Positions 28,801 through 36,777 of a stretch of 40,779 bases of DNA are shown piece after piece. Position 1 is the first letter of the stretch; every line of letters begins with the position of its first letter. The stretch comes from a virus. The position numbers and the translations under genes are program-made. The DNA is taken from positions 1-40,779 of the IMG/VR virus record IMGVR_UViG_3300036979_000302; one strand, written 5' to 3'. Under the pieces are notes generated by a model, which was not told the DNA's origin, did no database searches, and was given only the letters and a program-made list of their open reading frames with translations.

Positions 28801-30089
28801 TCAGCGGATATCGCCTGCTGCGTGTCCTCGCCGAAGTCGTCATCAGGGCGGTACACCACGCACTTCTTGCCGTGTACCAGGCTGGTGATCGTCGGCATCG
28901 CACCGCTGAGCTCTTCGCTGGCGATCGCCTTCAGGCTCACCGTAGCAATCCCGTTGTAGGCGACGTCGTCGTAATTGATCTCTTGAACGCCGATCAGGTA
29001 CGTTGACGAAATTTCTAACGCGCCGTCGGCGGCCGTCACACGCTCAATTTGCAGCTCGTACCTGCACGCCGCCCCAAACTCGATCCGATAGGCGCAGCTG
29101 TACGCCGAACGCGTCTGGGCGCTGATCGAGATCGTCTGCCACTGACTGTACGATGCCGCGCCCTGCTGGCGGTATCGCGCCCGGTGCTGCACTTCATATG
29201 CCAAGAACGCGCCATAGTTATTCATGCGGTAGAGGCCACTTGAACATCTGAGCTGTATCTCAACCGCCTGGCAGTCATCGCTCGTCGTGTACGAATACGC
29301 GGATGCCGTAATCTCGGTGTTCTGTGCAATCTGCACAATCGCATCGTCGAATCCCGGCACCACTGCTTGATCCCACGATCCCCTACGATAGGATACGGAC
29401 AAGCTGCCAAACGACGACGCAGGGTTGTCATTGATCTTGAGCGTGTCTCCAATCGCCGCGCCAGTCAGGTCGTCGGCGTCTACAGTCTTGCCGTTGATTG
29501 CGCTCACAGGCCCCGCGCCCAAGCCTACCTGGACGTAGAGCTCGTTCTTCCCGTCAGCCTTGGCCTTGGTGAACGACGCCAGTATGTGCCCGCCCATGCG
29601 GTGCCTGCCGTACAAGAGAGGTATTGGCGTGCCGTTGGCGGTCGTGTTCTGAATGCCGTCCCAGCCGTATGTCTGAGACTCGACATCGCCACGGTTGGAC
29701 TCGACTTTGGGCGTCGGAAGTAGAGCACGCACAAGCGCTGAGATTCCGATCGACACTGCTATGGCGATCGCGATGTTGGTGACGATTGCGGCAATACTTC
29801 CGGCCACGCTCACGCCCGCAGCAAAGGCCGAAGCGCCCCCGATGAAGATCGCCTCGCCGATGCCGAATCCGGGTTGCGCCCGCAGGATAACCTGGTCGTG
29901 TTCGCCGAACCGGAAGGCATCGAGGAAGGCGGTGCTGTCCTGCACTACCACCCCGTTGTGGATGATCCGCACATGCTGCGTCTCGACGCCCTGCGGCAAG
30001 AGGTCGCGTACCGACTGCCCTACTTCCGCTCTCACAGAGTAGCGGTTGTGTAGCAGGATCGGGTCGCGGATTACGATCAGTTCTGGCAT
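25887..30089 (-). CDS. Tail tip protein: gpI-like N-terminus fused to J-like host-specificity protein, 1400 aa
   Basis: Residues 1-70 are a ubiquitin-like segment, 75-120 a glycine-rich hydrophobic stretch (FIGGASAFAAGVSVAGSIAA), and 130-190 read ANGTPIPLLYGRHRMGG. These three features match lambda gpI, which is missing as a separate gene. From about residue 195 the J pattern begins and continues with NPAWIIYDVLTDTHYGIG near 629-647. Residues 430-618 are an extra lectin-like domain interrupting J. FN3-like domains follow at about 970-1170 (VAGLAVTRSGNSLHLTWTAV) and a C-terminal fibre head. It forms the tail tip that contacts the receptor. It overlaps gpK by 13 nt. Confidence 0.9.
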   Translation of the reverse strand: MPELIVIRDPILLHNRYSVRAEVGQSVRDLLPQGVETQHVRIIHNGVVVQDSTAFLDAFRFGEHDQVILRAQPGFGIGEAIFIGGASAFAAGVSVAGSIAAIVTNIAIAIAVSIGISALVRALLPTPKVESNRGDVESQTYGWDGIQNTTANGTPIPLLYGRHRMGGHILASFTKAKADGKNELYVQVGLGAGPVSAINGKTVDADDLTGAAIGDTLKINDNPASSFGSLSVSYRRGSWDQAVVPGFDDAIVQIAQNTEITASAYSYTTSDDCQAVEIQLRCSSGLYRMNNYGAFLAYEVQHRARYRQQGAASYSQWQTISISAQTRSAYSCAYRIEFGAACRYELQIERVTAADGALEISSTYLIGVQEINYDDVAYNGIATVSLKAIASEELSGAMPTITSLVHGKKCVVYRPDDDFGEDTQQAISADGEALWGWSATNTANATSINTHSWATRNLSILHTTATTTWNNTTRDGPYVYKDVTGNFDVRVCGVAAGGTAGVLTMLLVQSPSDLSDWIWVGSYQYDPTPTQRWYVRHAADGSNILNDYATSTDSYFRITRAGSVFTCYTSVDGSTWTQRAQFTRADMPTSVRVGCASGTTLDTTGTHRSTFRGFAFVDSTAYSIECTRNPAWIIYDVLTDTHYGIGAHLDPTQITLSSFINFADYCNTLVTNGSSGYHRRHCMDVVIDSASSAWDRVQELARCARASIVMQADSVRAVFQAPVTAVQLFTIGNIKRGSFALSYQSPKTSANVWEVQFLNEASDYEQDYESYVDPGVDAGEPYRCQTTTMWGITRRAHALRESRFLARANRLLTAMCSFETSIEALACEPGDRIEVQFDTPAWGQGGRVVSGSNNTVAFDAPVTIAAGSTYEVMVRHANDTIETRLVSTSAGTYTSIIVGPDWTAIPAAGDVFSFGLQAISTRPFLITSIERTSDLECKIECVEYDAQLYDDTITDLGEITYTTLPKPNKIPGDVENLVVTERAQIEKDGTIKNVIDVTYSLPIDAAAAEVWWRESDKTAWQYVGTSKAGVYTIDSGVVYGTTYRVAVAAVSPWGLHKSADLCPYSTIVIQGRTTAPPNVAGLAVTRSGNSLHLTWTAVDCPDLAGYEVRYGVSSWTAAQLLATGITGTDYDTVSFSPGSQYFLIKAYNTSGIYSATAGYVNPTIDGRIAENLVIERDESTAGWTGTKTQMTVDGSFLDLNSGQVTGSYETPELDCAAVVRSIVACLVSTSQVDLSVTWAVSTFTWGSATAVASGWSGASTDHITVLLEFKYGNTSGALGAYQPFVPGEYTARYYRFRVTVTVDSIAYSATIEQMLTTIDVPDFVVSARAVSLSTGLIAITWTNYGPGFNITPKVVAIASGGGAGDMIEIYSVSSTQMQVRYWNGAGTNVAGYMNFMAQGY

Positions 30090-30478
30090 GGAACGCCCTT
30101 GTGCCTGTAGATCGCGGTCACGAACTTCTGATACCTGGCATACGACGAGATCGCTACGCCGATCTTGTCGAGCGTGTGTAGCAAGCGCCCACCGTGCAGG
30201 TAGATCCCGCAGTGCGTTGCGACGCCTGCGTTGTTGTAGGCCATGCAGACGAGGTCCCCGTCGGAAGGATCGGCAACAAGATACCAGTCGGGGGTGCGAT
30301 ATTTCTCAAAGACGTTTGACGCCGGCGTCGCGAATAGGTCGTGATACTCTTCCAGGGGGTCTACCACTTCGATGCCGCGCTGCTTGTAGAACTCAAGACA
30401 TAGTCCCCAACAGTCGAGTCCCGCGAGCGTGCGGCCGCCGAAGACGAACGGGATTCCGATCAGGTCAGCGTGGCTCAC
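30077..30478 (-). CDS. NlpC/P60 peptidase, gpK-like tail tip protein, 133 aa
   Basis: The start is GTG 30478 (SHADLIGIPFVFGG follows), overlapping the L stop (GTGA) behind GGGGGAGG. The NlpC/P60 core shows Cys23 in LDCWGLCLEFYKQRG and His89 in ATHCGIYLHGGRLLH, with the usual spacing. In lambda, gpK carries such a domain after an N-terminal part; here only the peptidase half is present. It may cut peptide cross-links when DNA is delivered through the wall. Confidence 0.9.
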   Translation of the reverse strand: MSHADLIGIPFVFGGRTLAGLDCWGLCLEFYKQRGIEVVDPLEEYHDLFATPASNVFEKYRTPDWYLVADPSDGDLVCMAYNNAGVATHCGIYLHGGRLLHTLDKIGVAISSYARYQKFVTAIYRHKGVPCQN

Positions 30479-31704
30479 ACGATCCTCCCCCGCGGTATCG
30501 CCGGCGCCCCACCATACATGAGCGTATTCTTGTGCGCCCTGCATCCGTTGGCGCCATCGAACGACTGGTCGCAGGTATCGAGCCCGCCAGAGTTGACGCG
30601 CAGGTAGTCGAAGTACATGGCCTGCGTGCTCGCCGCTGCGTCATTCGTCCCTGCGAACCCGATTCGCAGCACCGTCGGTAGGCTGGCGTATGTGCCCGTG
30701 CCCTGCTGCGTCCACGCGTCAGCCGCGGCGGCCTTGCTGTACCACGTCACCGTTGAGCCAGAGCGCACAATCCTAGCATACTGGTGGATAGAGCCAACCG
30801 CAGTCACTGTGCTTGTGCCGCTTGCCGTGCTTATCCTGGCGAGTTGTTGCGTTGGCCCGGTGGTGCAGCGCCACCTAAAACCCACCCAATTCGCCGAGTC
30901 TGCAGAGGCAGCCAAGAAGAGCACGCCGGTGTTGACAACTGAGATACTAGTCGGCGTGAAGTACGTCTCGATGTCGAAGTAGCTCGTGAGCTCACGATAG
31001 ACAAACAGCCCCGCATGGTTGGCGTTCAGCCACTGGCGGTTCGCGCCAACAAGATTCAGCATCAGGCTGCCAGACACCGAGACGGCTATGTCGGCCGTAG
31101 CGGTGTCGGCGTGATCGACGAACCAGCCACCGAGCTTCTCGAACGGCCCGCCCGAAGTGCGGGCGTCTGCCAGGTTTTGCTTGCTGCTCGGGCCGAACTC
31201 GTCGCTCGGATAGCCGCAATGCGCATCCTTGAACTTGTGTCGGCAACGCGAGCGGATGTATCGGTTGCGTGGTAGACGCTGAGCAAAGAGGTTATCTCGT
31301 CCCAGTTCGAAAACCGCGATTTCGTCTGTAATTGTCACCTGGTCGATGCGATATATGAAGTTGATCTGCGCCGCCGCGTTGGAGAGTTGTGTGGAATGCA
31401 CCAGGCGGACAGTCACGTTGCGTCCGAGCAGTTCCGAGTTCTCAAGGTATGCCGACACTTGGCGCGTAGCATTGCTCACGCTGATCCGCAGTCCCTCGAT
31501 CCGGCCCTGGTTTGTTTCTGTGATCGTCTCGACGTAGGCCGGCAGCGCCGTGTATAGGTCGCCGTTGTACGTGACGTCCTCGGGGTAGATAGCCCATCTG
31601 ATGGTGGTGCTACCGTCCAGATCGAGCAGCAAAAGCCGGACGTAGGCGTCAGTGCTGTAGAGCCGGTTCTTCGCGAGGATCAGGGTGCTGTCGAGCGCCT
31701 TCAT
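30475..31704 (-). CDS. gpL-like tail tip protein with inserted lectin-like domain, 409 aa
   Basis: The start is ATG 31704, overlapping the previous stop (TAATG). Residues 1-165 match minor tail protein L (VRLLLLDLDGSTTIRWAIYP, VSAYLENSELLGRNVTVRL). In lambda a Cys-rich end binds an iron-sulfur cluster; here the first pair is at 154 and 163 (SRCRHKFKDAHCGY) and the second at 378 and 388 (DTCDQSFDGANGC). Residues 172-372 between them form a beta-sandwich domain resembling the one in the J-like protein. The four Cys should still meet in space. Confidence 0.85.
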   Translation of the reverse strand: MKALDSTLILAKNRLYSTDAYVRLLLLDLDGSTTIRWAIYPEDVTYNGDLYTALPAYVETITETNQGRIEGLRISVSNATRQVSAYLENSELLGRNVTVRLVHSTQLSNAAAQINFIYRIDQVTITDEIAVFELGRDNLFAQRLPRNRYIRSRCRHKFKDAHCGYPSDEFGPSSKQNLADARTSGGPFEKLGGWFVDHADTATADIAVSVSGSLMLNLVGANRQWLNANHAGLFVYRELTSYFDIETYFTPTSISVVNTGVLFLAASADSANWVGFRWRCTTGPTQQLARISTASGTSTVTAVGSIHQYARIVRSGSTVTWYSKAAAADAWTQQGTGTYASLPTVLRIGFAGTNDAAASTQAMYFDYLRVNSGGLDTCDQSFDGANGCRAHKNTLMYGGAPAIPRGRIV

Positions 31705-32378
31705 TACCAGACCTCGATCAGGTTTGCTCGGCATGACCACGCCACGCCCGAGCCTTTGGTGAACTTCATACTGTCCTCGGCGAAGCAGGCCGTGACCGTC
31801 TCAACCAAGCCGTTGACCGTCTGCGGCGCCGCGCCACCCGAGTCATAACCACCTACCGGTTCTGTCCAAGTCCCGGCGGGGAGCGTGATCTCCGTTGCCT
31901 GCTTGCACAGAGTGATCGCCGTCGCGCCCACGTAGACCCATGCACGATCGACGCCAACGGGAAACCACGGCACCGTGGCCGTGAGCAGGTAGCCGCTCGA
32001 CGCTGCGAGCGATGTCGTCACATAGCTGGGTGTCGTCTCTGCCGTCGCCGATGCCCACGAGAACCTGACGTACCGTGTACGCGCACCAAGCGCCCCGCCG
32101 GCGGACTGCCCCAGCACGGGACCAGCATACGGCCGCGGAACCTTCTCGCCGGGCGTCCAGTAGAACGGGTTGGCGGCCCCCTTGTGCTCGCGGTAGAACG
32201 CCTGCAGCACCTCGGCTTCGTCGTTGGTGGCGATGTTCCACACCAGCTCCCAACGACGCCGCGAGCGCGGCCATTGCGATCGAGTCTGGAAGACGCCGTT
32301 CTGGAACTCGCTTCGGATCGTGTAGTTCTCGTACTCGACATCGAGCGGGAACTCTGGAACGATCGGTAGCGTTTCCAT
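31704..32378 (-). CDS. Distal tail / gpM-like tail tip protein, 224 aa
   Basis: The N-terminal half (RSEFQNGVFQTRSQWPRSRR, WELVWNIATNDEAEVLQAFY, NPFYWTPGEKVPRPYAG) is the pattern of short distal tail proteins that sit between tape measure and L. The C-terminal half is beta-rich (VRFSWASATAETTPSYVTTS, FPVGVDRAWVYVGATAITL). Position between tape measure and L fixes the role as an adaptor of the tail tip. The sequence identity to lambda gpM cannot be measured here. Confidence 0.78.
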   Translation of the reverse strand: METLPIVPEFPLDVEYENYTIRSEFQNGVFQTRSQWPRSRRRWELVWNIATNDEAEVLQAFYREHKGAANPFYWTPGEKVPRPYAGPVLGQSAGGALGARTRYVRFSWASATAETTPSYVTTSLAASSGYLLTATVPWFPVGVDRAWVYVGATAITLCKQATEITLPAGTWTEPVGGYDSGGAAPQTVNGLVETVTACFAEDSMKFTKGSGVAWSCRANLIEVW

Positions 32379-32381
32379 CTT

Positions 32382-34031
32382 CTACACCACCTGTAGCGCG
32401 CCGCGCAGTTGCTGGTCGCGCCCCATGGCCTCCTGGATGATCTGCGAGATCGTGTTGCGCTGGCCGACAAGCATGCGCTGCACACTCGGGCCGTCCACCG
32501 CATTGATGTTGAAGTTGACCGTCACGCCTCGCCCCCCGCTGCCCTTGAGGTCGACGGGAATCCTGCGTCCGTCTGGCAAGGGTACCACGGCCTCGGGGCC
32601 GGATTCGCCCGCGATTGACATACCCTGCGTAACGCCACCCTCGGCCAGCCGTGCAGGGAAACTACCAGTGGACGCTCCCGCGCCGCCGAACATCCCTCCA
32701 ACGCCAGACGCCACGCCCTGGATCGCGAGCTGCATGACGTAGCGCGACATCATCTGCGAGATCGTACGGCCGATGTCCTGGACGAACGCCGATAGGTATT
32801 CCTTGAACGACTTCATTTTTCCCATCATGGCGTCGAAGAACACCGACGACATGTTGTCCTCGATGTTCCGAAACGTGTTCGTCACGGCATCGTTGACGAG
32901 CACCATTGAGTCTACAACCGTCTCGTAGTATCTCGTTGCGCCCTCGCCCATCGCATTCCACACAGCGAGCGTGTTTTCTTTCATCGATTCCTGTCGATCG
33001 TACTCGCGTTCGTATGCTGAGCGCTCGCGCTCGAAAACTTTGTTCCACGCCGCATCAGTCTCGCCCTCGAGTCTTTCGCCCATGCGTGGCAGCAGCGCCC
33101 GATCATTTCCCACCTTGATTGCGGCACGGAACCTTTCGTTTCGTGCAGTCGCGGCGGCGGCGCCCGTTGGCGGCTTCGGTAGAGCCTTCTCGATTTCTTG
33201 CTTGACAAACGCGCCCGGGTTCTTTTGCAGTCGGTACAGCTCGGCCATCATTCCAATGCCGGCAAGCGACCGCTCCATGACGCCCATAGCCGCCTTCTGT
33301 TCGTCTTCCGTCGCCGCATAGACGTGGAACTTCATGTTCTCCCACGCCGCCTGCAGTTTTCCAACGCGTTCGGCCGTCTGCGCCGTAGCGGTTCCGAGCC
33401 GCTGCATGGAACTCTCGGCCTTCTTCCATGTGGCCTCGGCAAACTGCTCTCGAGTAAGCTGGGCCGTGGTAATCCCCAGCTTTTTTGCCACCTCATCCAT
33501 CTTGATTACGATGCCGACGCCGTCGAGCATTTCTGCCGACTGCTTGGCAATGCCCATGGCGAGCTTGTCAACGCCCTCGGCCGCGGTGAGCCCCATAGTA
33601 TTGCCCAGGCGCGTCCCGTAGAGCACGAGTCGTTTTAGCTCGTCACCAGTTTGAACGGCCCCGAGCATGATCGCCTTGTTGGCCGAGGCCATTAGGTCGA
33701 GATCAGATACCGTCCCGCGGGATGCAGCACCCATCTCGCCAAGCGCCCTTGTTGCGTCTACGCCAATGCGCGTTGACAACGTGGCAAAGGCGGTGCTCGT
33801 CAGATCGGCAGATTGCGCGAACTCCGCCATTTTCACAACCGTCTGCGCCGCCTGCCCCGTGAGCCAGCCGACAACAGATGCCTTCGCCACCATGATGCCG
33901 GCGCCAAGCTTGTTCCATGACGACTCCATCGTCTTGGCGCTTTTGCCCGTATGCTGCACGATTTGGTCGAGCTGCTTCGTGAACAGGTCACGCAGCTTCA
34001 CGACAATGGCGAGCTCGGCTTCGGTGCTCAT
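32382..34031 (-). CDS. Tape measure protein, 549 aa
   Basis: The ATG at 34031 overlaps the T-frame stop (ATGA). The chain is helical with repeated Ala/Gly patterns, a hydrophobic stretch (IMVAKASVVGWLTG, about residues 46-60) and a Gly-rich C-terminal part with PARLAEGGVTQGMSIAGESG, the usual ending of tape measures. At about 0.15 nm per residue it would set a tail of roughly 80 nm, a short siphovirus tail. It controls tail length and is ejected with DNA. Confidence 0.93.
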   Translation of the reverse strand: MSTEAELAIVVKLRDLFTKQLDQIVQHTGKSAKTMESSWNKLGAGIMVAKASVVGWLTGQAAQTVVKMAEFAQSADLTSTAFATLSTRIGVDATRALGEMGAASRGTVSDLDLMASANKAIMLGAVQTGDELKRLVLYGTRLGNTMGLTAAEGVDKLAMGIAKQSAEMLDGVGIVIKMDEVAKKLGITTAQLTREQFAEATWKKAESSMQRLGTATAQTAERVGKLQAAWENMKFHVYAATEDEQKAAMGVMERSLAGIGMMAELYRLQKNPGAFVKQEIEKALPKPPTGAAAATARNERFRAAIKVGNDRALLPRMGERLEGETDAAWNKVFERERSAYEREYDRQESMKENTLAVWNAMGEGATRYYETVVDSMVLVNDAVTNTFRNIEDNMSSVFFDAMMGKMKSFKEYLSAFVQDIGRTISQMMSRYVMQLAIQGVASGVGGMFGGAGASTGSFPARLAEGGVTQGMSIAGESGPEAVVPLPDGRRIPVDLKGSGGRGVTVNFNINAVDGPSVQRMLVGQRNTISQIIQEAMGRDQQLRGALQVV

Positions 34032-34351
34032 GCCTTCGTCTCCTTGCGAAACTCGCCGCGAATTCCGAGTGCCGCGAGGGCTCCCTCGCAGAACGACGCC
34101 GCTTGATCGAGCCAGCCGCCGGGGTCAGGCAGCACCCCGCATTCGATGAGCGACGCACTCTGGATGACGCGGAACTCCCGCGGGCCGGCCAGAGCATAGG
34201 GGCAGCGCTTGATCACCACGTCGCACTCCATGCGCAGCCAGTGTTCCTGGCGCTCTGTGTCTTCCGTGCAGCCGTACTCACGTCGCTTCGCCTCGTCACA
34301 GTTCACGCATGACCGCCGCGGGACGCGACCTTCGCTGATCGCGACGGCCAT
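34028..34351 (-). CDS. T extension of the tail assembly chaperone (made by -1 frameshift)
   Basis: The frame is open upstream through the slippery site at 34357-34363, so it can be read from the G frame. An ATG at 34351 exists, but classic G-T proteins are made by slippage and not by a new start. The fused product is about 230 residues. The T part carries clustered Cys (RRSCVNCDEAKRREYGCTED, LRMECDVVIKRCPYAL). It would recruit the tube protein to the tape measure during tail assembly and is not part of the virion. Confidence 0.85.
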   Translation of the reverse strand: MAVAISEGRVPRRSCVNCDEAKRREYGCTEDTERQEHWLRMECDVVIKRCPYALAGPREFRVIQSASLIECGVLPDPGGWLDQAASFCEGALAALGIRGEFRKETKA

Positions 34352-34353
34352 GG

Positions 34354-34719
34354 TCAGTTTTTTCGATCCGCGTCGCTTAGCGCCGAACGCGAGAAAATCT
34401 CCCAGGCCAGTTCCATCTGCACCTGCGAGGGTAGGCGCGCCAACGTGTCGTCCTGCGGTATACCGTTGCGGTCGAGCACGCACGCCACTTCTCGTCCGCC
34501 GGCGTCCCGTAGATTGCGCCACCCCGCGAGCCCGGCCTTGAGCACCTTCACCTTCCAGGTGCCCATCGGGACGTCCTTGAAGTCACCACGCATCAAGTCT
34601 TCAATTTCCGACCTGGCGCGCAGTGTCAATGGTCGCAGGACGAACACCGTCGGGTTCTCGGTTTCGCGCTCTTCCGCGAGCTTGAAATCCCACTCTTCGC
34701 GTGCGCTCAGTGCTATCAT
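34354..34719 (-). CDS. Tail assembly chaperone, G-type, 121 aa
   Basis: ATG 34719 follows AAGGAGG. The protein (MIALSAREEWDFKLAEERET, FVLRPLTLRARSEIEDLMRG, then LPSQVQMELAWEIFSRSALS) is the short chaperone that precedes the tape measure in siphophages. It ends RKN-stop at 34354, immediately after the slippery heptamer. Most copies terminate here; a fraction shifts into the T frame. It overlaps the T ORF start region. Confidence 0.87.
   Translation of the reverse strand: MIALSAREEWDFKLAEERETENPTVFVLRPLTLRARSEIEDLMRGDFKDVPMGTWKVKVLKAGLAGWRNLRDAGGREVACVLDRNGIPQDDTLARLPSQVQMELAWEIFSRSALSDADRKN
34357..34363 (-). promoter_or_regulatory. Slippery heptamer A AAA AAC for -1 frameshift
   Basis: In the G frame the codons are CGA AAA AAC then TGA, so the heptamer lies exactly in the X XXY YYZ phase, one codon before the stop. 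The T frame is -1 relative to G (start offset 368 nt, 2 mod 3). A AAA AAC is among the most efficient bacterial -1 sites, and the position is the one conserved in G-T genes. Confidence 0.9.
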
Positions 34720-34730
34720 CCCTGTCCTCC

Positions 34731-35672
34731 TTACGAATGCGTTATCGTGAGCTCGTCCTCGCCCGCCGCCGCCGATCCGCGCAGGTGGTAGGCGATCTGC
34801 GCCGTGGCTACGCCATCGCGGTCGCCCTCGGTGATATCCGTGATCTGCAGCGCCGGCGCGGCAAACGCGATCGTGTTGCCCGCGGCACTTCCGAGATTCA
34901 TTGCCAACGATCCCGTCGTCGGCGTGTGCCAATAACTATAGAGATCCTGCGTCGCCTTGAGCACCAGGTCGAGGTCGAACGATCCGTTCGGATCCCTATC
35001 GACGATCTGCGCGTAGGCAAGGCCTGTCGTCGAGTTGGCGTTGCTTCTGAGCGACACCGAATTGCCCAGGTCGAGCTCGAACTGCGAGAAGATCGACGTA
35101 GTCCACGCCGTACCGAAGTTGAACGTGCACGCCGAATTCCTGAACGCCGCCGGCGTCGTCGTCTCGTAGGTGACACCCGTGAAGAGCGCCGTATCAGACT
35201 CTGCCGAGAAGATCCCCTGGAACGAGAACTCGGCGTACATGATCTGGTTGGCCGTCCCGCTGAACTTCACGTTGCCGCGGGCACCGTACATGAGGTAGTT
35301 CTTGCCGTCGATCCGCGCGCACATGGTCAGCGTGGACGAGTCGGCATCGTCGCTATCCGGGGCGTAGATGACATTGGCAGCGATCGTCTGCGAGAAACCG
35401 CAGCCACGCAGAAGGACGCCGAAACTCGGCGGCGTCGCCGCGGTGCCACTGCCCTTGATCTCGACCTTGCAGTCCAGCGTCATGGTTTTGACACCGGGCA
35501 GGGACTTGATTCGCGACAGCGTCGCCCTGATCGGCGACCTCGGCATGGGCTCGGCGTTGACCTTCCAGCTGACGACCTCAGCGAGGATGCCCGCATCCGC
35601 CGCCGCCAGCGTCTCGAGTGAGCCCTTGGTCGCCTCGACCTTCGCCGCGATCTGACATTTCCTGCGAAGCAT
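34731..35672 (-). CDS. Major tail tube protein, 313 aa
   Basis: The chain is beta-rich (CQIAAKVEATKGSLETLAAA; LSRIKSLPGVKTMTLDCKVE; YAEFSFQGIFSAESDTALFT), the pattern of the tail tube fold found in siphophage. Late sections include ITEGDRDGVATAQIAYHLRG. The position just before the chaperone G-T gene and the size support the assignment. It stacks in rings to form the tail tube. Confidence 0.85.
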   Translation of the reverse strand: MLRRKCQIAAKVEATKGSLETLAAADAGILAEVVSWKVNAEPMPRSPIRATLSRIKSLPGVKTMTLDCKVEIKGSGTAATPPSFGVLLRGCGFSQTIAANVIYAPDSDDADSSTLTMCARIDGKNYLMYGARGNVKFSGTANQIMYAEFSFQGIFSAESDTALFTGVTYETTTPAAFRNSACTFNFGTAWTTSIFSQFELDLGNSVSLRSNANSTTGLAYAQIVDRDPNGSFDLDLVLKATQDLYSYWHTPTTGSLAMNLGSAAGNTIAFAAPALQITDITEGDRDGVATAQIAYHLRGSAAAGEDELTITHS

Positions 35673-35684
35673 GAGTCTGTTCTC

Positions 35685-36131
35685 CTATGCCGTGTACGGG
35701 TCGCCGACGCGGTGCCTGTACTTGATCTCGATTTCCAATACCGTGCCGCCCAGGCCCTCGAGCTCCTCGCTCACGGCCTCTCTGGCAGCCATTACCTTCG
35801 TGTCGATCGCAAGTCCGCCGAGGCTCGGATCGACGCCGAGCGCTTTCTCGATGTCCGCCTCGATCGCGTCGATCGCCGCCTCGAGCTCGCGCCGTTCCTC
35901 GACCATGGCGAGCAGCGTCACCGTCATGGTTGCCACCGTGCACGAGACGAGGTGATCCTTGCGCACGTCGGCCGAGAGAATGCACACGGCGTCCATGTTG
36001 GCCATCGCCGGGATCCCCGTGGCCGAGCGGTGGACGCTCTTCACCGTCCGGCTATAGCCGTTCGTCGTCGTCACGGTAGCCAGGCTTGCGAGCAGCGCGT
36101 CGAGGATCTGTGTCTTACGGGCGTCCGCCAC
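35685..36131 (-). CDS. Tail terminator-like protein, 148 aa
   Basis: The text (ILDALLASLATVTTTNGYSR, TVATMTVTLLAMVEERRELE, DPSLGGLAIDTKVMAAREAV, VLEIEIKYRHRVGDPYTA) is that of the small tail terminator/tail-completion family, with a late beta-strand ending in a basic motif. It is placed between the HK97 gp10-like gene and the tail tube, where gpU-type proteins occur. It caps the tube and joins it to the head. Confidence 0.75.
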   Translation of the reverse strand: MADARKTQILDALLASLATVTTTNGYSRTVKSVHRSATGIPAMANMDAVCILSADVRKDHLVSCTVATMTVTLLAMVEERRELEAAIDAIEADIEKALGVDPSLGGLAIDTKVMAAREAVSEELEGLGGTVLEIEIKYRHRVGDPYTA

Positions 36132-36777
36132 GGAAGATCCTTTCCGCCGTCTGGGCGAGCTTGCCTGAGAACACCTGGACGTAGAGCCTGATCGACTCGG
36201 CGAACTTCATGCGCGGCTTGATCGTCACGCTCTTCTTGAGCTGGTACCACGCCTGAGCGCGGCCCTTCTTGGAACGCGACGCCTTGCCTCCTTCGGTCTT
36301 CTTCGCGCCCATCAGGAACACCTTGCCGCTTGGCGCCTTGTACACCCAGAACGTGTAGTCCTTGGGCAGCGTGTTCCTAAGCGATCGCCCATGCCCGCTT
36401 GGGTAGCGCGGGACACCCGCGGGGGTCACCGCCGGGCTGCCCATGAGCGGAATCGCCAGCGCCTTCGCCTTCTTGGCAGTGATCTTCCCGCCGTGTTCCT
36501 GCAACCTCGCGTATGGCGCATCGGTCGCGAACCGCGTCTGCGAATCCAGGCCCTTGCCTGAGACCTCGAATCTGAAACTCCTCGCGAGGCTTCCGGTACG
36601 GCGCCTGAGCGCCCCGGATCCGCCGCTGAGTCTACTTGCCACGAAGCGCTTGAGTGCGTAGCGCGACCAGTCGACGAGGCTTGTACGCGTGCCCGTAGAG
36701 AAGCTCTGCGACATCTTCTTGAGCGTGGCGTTGAGCTTCGCGTGCGCGACCTCGAGGGTGGCGCTCTCGGCACTCAT
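36115..36777 (-). CDS. HK97 gp10-like head-tail/tail completion protein, 220 aa
   Basis: ATG 36777 overlaps the connector stop (ATGA). It contains a short helical start, a basic middle (SGALRRRTGSLARSFRFEVS), a segment ATDAPYARLQEHGG typical of HK97 gp10-like proteins, and the closing MKFAESIRLYVQVFSGKLAQ. It is longer than the usual ~140 residues because of a Lys-rich insertion. It probably joins connector and tail. Confidence 0.82.
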   Translation of the reverse strand: MSAESATLEVAHAKLNATLKKMSQSFSTGTRTSLVDWSRYALKRFVASRLSGGSGALRRRTGSLARSFRFEVSGKGLDSQTRFATDAPYARLQEHGGKITAKKAKALAIPLMGSPAVTPAGVPRYPSGHGRSLRNTLPKDYTFWVYKAPSGKVFLMGAKKTEGGKASRSKKGRAQAWYQLKKSVTIKPRMKFAESIRLYVQVFSGKLAQTAERIFRGGRP

